Part shown: in pieces, positions 61,277 through 64,000 of the stretch | Layout: each line of letters begins with the position of its first letter | Position numbering within the stretch: position 1 is the stretch's first letter | DNA from: JANRKB01 sp033763695 | GTDB taxonomy: Bacteria > Planctomycetota > Phycisphaerae > Phycisphaerales > UBA1924 | Reading direction: 5' to 3' | NCBI GenBank assembly: GCA_033763695.1 | Contig: JANRKB010000018.1 | Coordinates: forward strand, 137,913-201,912 | Length of the DNA: 64,000 bases | Program-made: the position numbers and the translations under genes | Notes under the pieces: generated by a model | Database searches by the model: none | Told to the model about the DNA's origin: nothing | The model's input: the letters and a program-made list of their open reading frames with translations, nothing else

Positions 61277-62689
61277 TCAGCACCCCGCCTCGAACGCCGC
61301 CACGAACGCGTCGAAGTCCTCGAAGGTGATGAAACCGTCACCATCAAAGTCGGCCCCGCACGCCGGCGGCGGAGTCTGCTGCACCTCGTACGCACCCATG
61401 TCCACCGCCGCTCCGCTCACCCGCGACAGCCCCGCCGCATCCACGCTGCCGCCCAACATCAGCAAGCCATTGCCCGCATCAACGCAAGGCGAGTTCGCCG
61501 CCAGCTTCAGCGTCCCCGCGACGAACTGCGGATCGACACTGATGTTTCCCTCACCGGGGTACTCGGCACCCGCGATATTGCTCGCAACCGCGCTCACGCC
61601 GCCGCCGATCGGCCCACGCGGTGACCACAGAATGCAGTTCGTCAGCAGCACCGTGCCGCCAAACGCGTTCGTCCCGTTCAATCCGACGTTGTTGAACGTG
61701 CAGTTGGAGAACGTCGCGGCAAATCCGTACGTCGTCACCGCGGCGACGCCGTCAAACACACAGTTGTTGGCCGCCACGCTCGGTTGCCCGGAATAGCTGT
61801 TCTCAAACGCGACAAACGCGTTCTTGAACGTCGTCCGCGTTGCGAGCACCGTGGCGTTCACCAGCACCAGCGGCTCGGACCCGCGCACATTCGCGCCATC
61901 CATCACCACCCGCTCGAGCCGTAGCACGCCCGACCCCGCACCGATGATCGGATTGTCCGTCGAACGCAGGAACCCAACATCCTGGATCGCGAAGTTGCCT
62001 GCCACCGAAAGCGACGGCGAAGTTGACATCGAACTGCCGCAGACGATCAGCGACTGTTCGGCCCCCGCGCCGCGCAGCAGGCCGCGTGCGCTGTTCTGTC
62101 CGAGTGAAAACGTGTTCGACAAGACGTGCGTGCCCGGTCCCACCTGCACTTCATAGAACCCCATCGCGTTGGCCGTCTGGATCGCGACGTCCAGCGTCGG
62201 ATATTGCTCCGGCACCTTCAGCGGTCCGGTCATCTCGACCACGTAGTACGGCGAATAGTTCGTGTTGCGCACATACCACTTCTGGTCCGACTGCACGATC
62301 ACATACTTGCTGCCGCTCGTGATTTTCGGCTCATTCACCGCCCAGTTTCGATACGCGCTCGTCGAGCCGTCGCTCCACGTCAGCGTCCCCGGCACATCCA
62401 CTGCCGCGAGGCCGATCATGTACTTGAAGCCGCCGGGGCTGAACGTGTTGAAGATCCAGGTTCCCTCGTCGGCATCGTTGATCGTCGCGAGATCGCCGCC
62501 GCGGGCCCGGGCCCACGTCCGCGCCTGCTCCCAGCTCGTCGCTTGAATGAGCGTGTACCGATTGCGCGTCGTCGGATTGAACACCGGCCCGTTCACGACC
62601 GATTGCGCTTCGCACACACTCTCGCTCATCATCGTGCCACACACGATCGCGACAAGGCCCGCACAACGAGAAATCATTCCCATCCGCAT
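61277..62689 (-). CDS. Secreted C-type lectin / beta-helix protein with GC-type dockerin, copy 2
   Basis: A 470-residue exported paralogue. ATG at 62689 opens a signal peptide (CAGLVAIVCGTMMSES). The C-type-lectin-like part shows RYTLIQATSWEQARTWARAR, GGDLATINDADEGTWI, YMIGLAA and LTWSDGSTSAYRNW. The beta-helix region contains many short Val/Asn-rich turns such as AFENSYSGQPSVAANNCVF. It ends in the same DFDGDGFITFEDFDAFVAAF half dockerin with Glu-Ala-Gly-Cys. The 3-prime 80 bp are nearly identical to copy 3. Confidence 0.85.
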   Translation of the reverse strand: MRMGMISRCAGLVAIVCGTMMSESVCEAQSVVNGPVFNPTTRNRYTLIQATSWEQARTWARARGGDLATINDADEGTWIFNTFSPGGFKYMIGLAAVDVPGTLTWSDGSTSAYRNWAVNEPKITSGSKYVIVQSDQKWYVRNTNYSPYYVVEMTGPLKVPEQYPTLDVAIQTANAMGFYEVQVGPGTHVLSNTFSLGQNSARGLLRGAGAEQSLIVCGSSMSTSPSLSVAGNFAIQDVGFLRSTDNPIIGAGSGVLRLERVVMDGANVRGSEPLVLVNATVLATRTTFKNAFVAFENSYSGQPSVAANNCVFDGVAAVTTYGFAATFSNCTFNNVGLNGTNAFGGTVLLTNCILWSPRGPIGGGVSAVASNIAGAEYPGEGNISVDPQFVAGTLKLAANSPCVDAGNGLLMLGGSVDAAGLSRVSGAAVDMGAYEVQQTPPPACGADFDGDGFITFEDFDAFVAAFEAGC

Positions 62690-62821
62690 GATTCTGGCTC
62701 CCAACTCGGCGTGGAGGTTGCAGGTGTGCCGACGTGGTCCACGCGCCACGTCACCCTTCTTCAGCCGCACGCTCCGCCGATCGCCCTTCACGAATCTCCT
62801 CGCGCCCGCACACGCCGCTCA

Positions 62822-62906
62822 AAAAGCAGCACGGCCAGCCGCCCTGCAACGCGACTGGCCGCACCTGATGCCCATTCCGAATGCCGAATGCCTAATGCCG
62901 AATGCC
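62822..62906 (-). repeat. Terminator-like inverted repeat and heptamer element after copy 3
   Basis: On the minus strand, GGCATNN heptamers (62866-62906, about six with one shortened unit) start 7 nt (GAGGGAA) after the copy 3 stop, then the inverted arms CGGCCAG / CTGGCCG and a CTTTTT run. The latter makes a plausible intrinsic terminator. Near-duplicate of 61180-61276. Confidence 0.75.
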
Positions 62907-62913
62907 TTCCCTC

Positions 62914-64000
62914 TCAGCACCCCGCCTCAAACGCCGCCACGAACGCGTCGAAGTCCTCGAAGGTGATGAAACCATCACCATCAAAGTCGGCCCCGCACGC
63001 CGGCGCCGGAGTCTGCTGATACTCAAAGGCCCCCATGTCCGGAGCAGCCCCGCTCACGCGGGCCAGTCCTGCTGCGTCCACGCCGTTGCCCAGCATCCGC
63101 GTCGTGCTCCCTGCGTCGATGCAGGGCGAATCCGCCGCCAGCGCAAATGTCCCCGGTGCAAACTTCGGATCGACGTTGATGTTCCCGCTCCCTGCCACGC
63201 CCGCCTGCTGGATGTTGCAGTTGAACGCCACGGCGTTGCCGAGCGATCCACCCATGTTCCACACGATCGAGTTGTACAACTGCGCCGACCCGCCGAACTT
63301 ATCCATTCCTGCGGTTCCGCCGACGATCGTGCAGTTGGAGAATGTCCCGGGCGCGTCGGCCCAGGTGACGGCGCTCACACCCGCAATCACCGAGTTCGTG
63401 ACCGTCTCGAAGCCGTACTCCGGATAGACAGAGCCAAACAGCGACTCCGTGTTCAAGAACGTGCAGCGATCCGCGTGAAGCGATGCTCCCGTCGCGCCGT
63501 AGAGCACGAGCGACCAACTCGCATCCGCGTTGTCGCCGTCGAGGACGCAGTTCTCCATGAACGCCGGAGCCTCGTTGAGGCTCAGCGCGGCCTGGCCGAA
63601 GTCACGCGTGATCTTCAGATCGCGAATCGTCCACTTGCCCGTCAGGATGATCGCCGCGTTGTTGTTGACGCGTGTGATGATGCTCGTCTGACCCGGACCC
63701 GCGCCGGTGATCGTCCCCATCTGCGTGTAGTTCACCCACGCGCCCACGCTGTTGTTCAGGATGTAGGTTCCCGCGGCGATCTGCAGGTCTTTCACGCCCG
63801 TCGCGCTCATCGCGTTGAACGCTTCCTCCAGCGTCGCATACTCGCTTGGCACCTTGATCGGGCCGGCATTCCACTCCACGATGTAGTACGGCGAGAATGC
63901 CGTCTGCCGCACATACCACTTCGCATCGTTCTGCACCGTCACATACTTCTGCGTCGCGCTGGTGTTCGGCTCGCTCGCCGCCCAGTTGCGATAGGTGCTC
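62914..64000 (-). CDS. Secreted C-type lectin / beta-helix protein with GC-type dockerin, copy 3 (cut by window end)
   Basis: The 5-prime end is beyond the window; about 362 C-terminal residues are visible. It begins within the lectin-like part (STYRNWAASEPN, then KYVTVQNDAKWYVRQTAFSP) and continues through the beta-helix region with AIILTGKWTIRDLKIT and LDGDNADASWSLVLYGATGA, then VNVDPKF-type closing turns (seen as INVDPKFAPGTFALAADSPC) and the half dockerin ending Glu-Ala-Gly-Cys. Closest to copy 2 in sequence and in its 3-prime region. Confidence 0.85.
   Translation of the reverse strand, partial: STYRNWAASEPNTSATQKYVTVQNDAKWYVRQTAFSPYYIVEWNAGPIKVPSEYATLEEAFNAMSATGVKDLQIAAGTYILNNSVGAWVNYTQMGTITGAGPGQTSIITRVNNNAAIILTGKWTIRDLKITRDFGQAALSLNEAPAFMENCVLDGDNADASWSLVLYGATGASLHADRCTFLNTESLFGSVYPEYGFETVTNSVIAGVSAVTWADAPGTFSNCTIVGGTAGMDKFGGSAQLYNSIVWNMGGSLGNAVAFNCNIQQAGVAGSGNINVDPKFAPGTFALAADSPCIDAGSTTRMLGNGVDAAGLARVSGAAPDMGAFEYQQTPAPACGADFDGDGFITFEDFDAFVAAFEAGC

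Noticed and set aside
62126..63019. A long plus-strand open frame across the dockerin genes
   Set aside because: It crosses two real genes and the heptamer repeat, and its translation is low-complexity shadow sequence.

Overview
The window is a GC-rich chromosomal segment that looks like Planctomycetota, most likely Phycisphaerae. The grounds are: three secreted proteins ending in a single EF-hand dockerin half followed by a terminal Gly-Cys; two secreted proteins ending in PEP-CTERM-like tails (Pro-Ala-Pro, hydrophobic stretch, Arg run); futalosine-pathway menaquinone synthesis; and a Gram-negative envelope toolkit (lipoboxes, a LolCDE-like transporter, an MCE/MlaD protein). This placement is inferred from protein style, not from a marker-gene search. 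No tRNA, rRNA, CRISPR array, transposase or prophage genes were seen.

Layout. 1-7.5 kb: the end of a glycosyltransferase, a secreted helical protein of unknown role, a small membrane protein with a decayed tandem paralogue, trpS, an HTH-like protein divergent from a PEP-CTERM protein across a GTGTAC operator-like array. 7.5-13.3 kb: a secreted amidohydrolase, a lipoprotein, acetyl-CoA synthetase, and a secreted protein with an N-terminal dockerin and motifs of GH56 hyaluronidases. 13.6-27.8 kb: one long minus-strand block holding a flippase-like protein, nadE, an acetyltransferase, the F0 plus delta half of ATP synthase (atpZ-atpI-B-E-F-H), futalosine hydrolase, and a type IV pilus assembly operon (pilM-N-O-P-like-B). 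27.9-38.2 kb: manA, methyltransferases including rsmE, a toroid-fold secreted protein, a low-complexity membrane protein, a degenerate HD-GYP protein, two hexapeptide acetyltransferases and a GT2. 38.2-48.3 kb: two beta-ketoacyl synthases flanking an RGG-GxxExxY fusion, an orphan adenine methylase, a Yip1-like membrane protein, MlaD, a sugar dehydrogenase and thioredoxin. 48.4-59.5 kb: an FHA-GspE ATPase, rpsD, a PEP-CTERM protein, rplM-rpsI, a PhnP-like hydrolase, a GH3-family enzyme coupled to an alpha/beta hydrolase, and a LolD/LolC-like pair. 59.6-64 kb: three tandem secreted paralogues with C-type lectin, beta-helix and dockerin regions, the third cut by the window edge.

The most unusual feature is not a gene. 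A family of short elements built from tandem heptamers (GGCATNN) occurs at six intergenic sites. Four begin 7-8 nt after a TGA stop codon, and two others share an exact ten-base border. They sit inside housekeeping operons (atpF/atpH, rplM/rpsI) as well as between the dockerin paralogues. The second notable item is the gene between the two ketoacyl synthases: a glycine-rich RGG-like tail joined to a PD-(D/E)XK-type GxxExxY fold that has lost its catalytic Glu and Lys, next to a ketoacyl synthase that has kept only its catalytic Cys.
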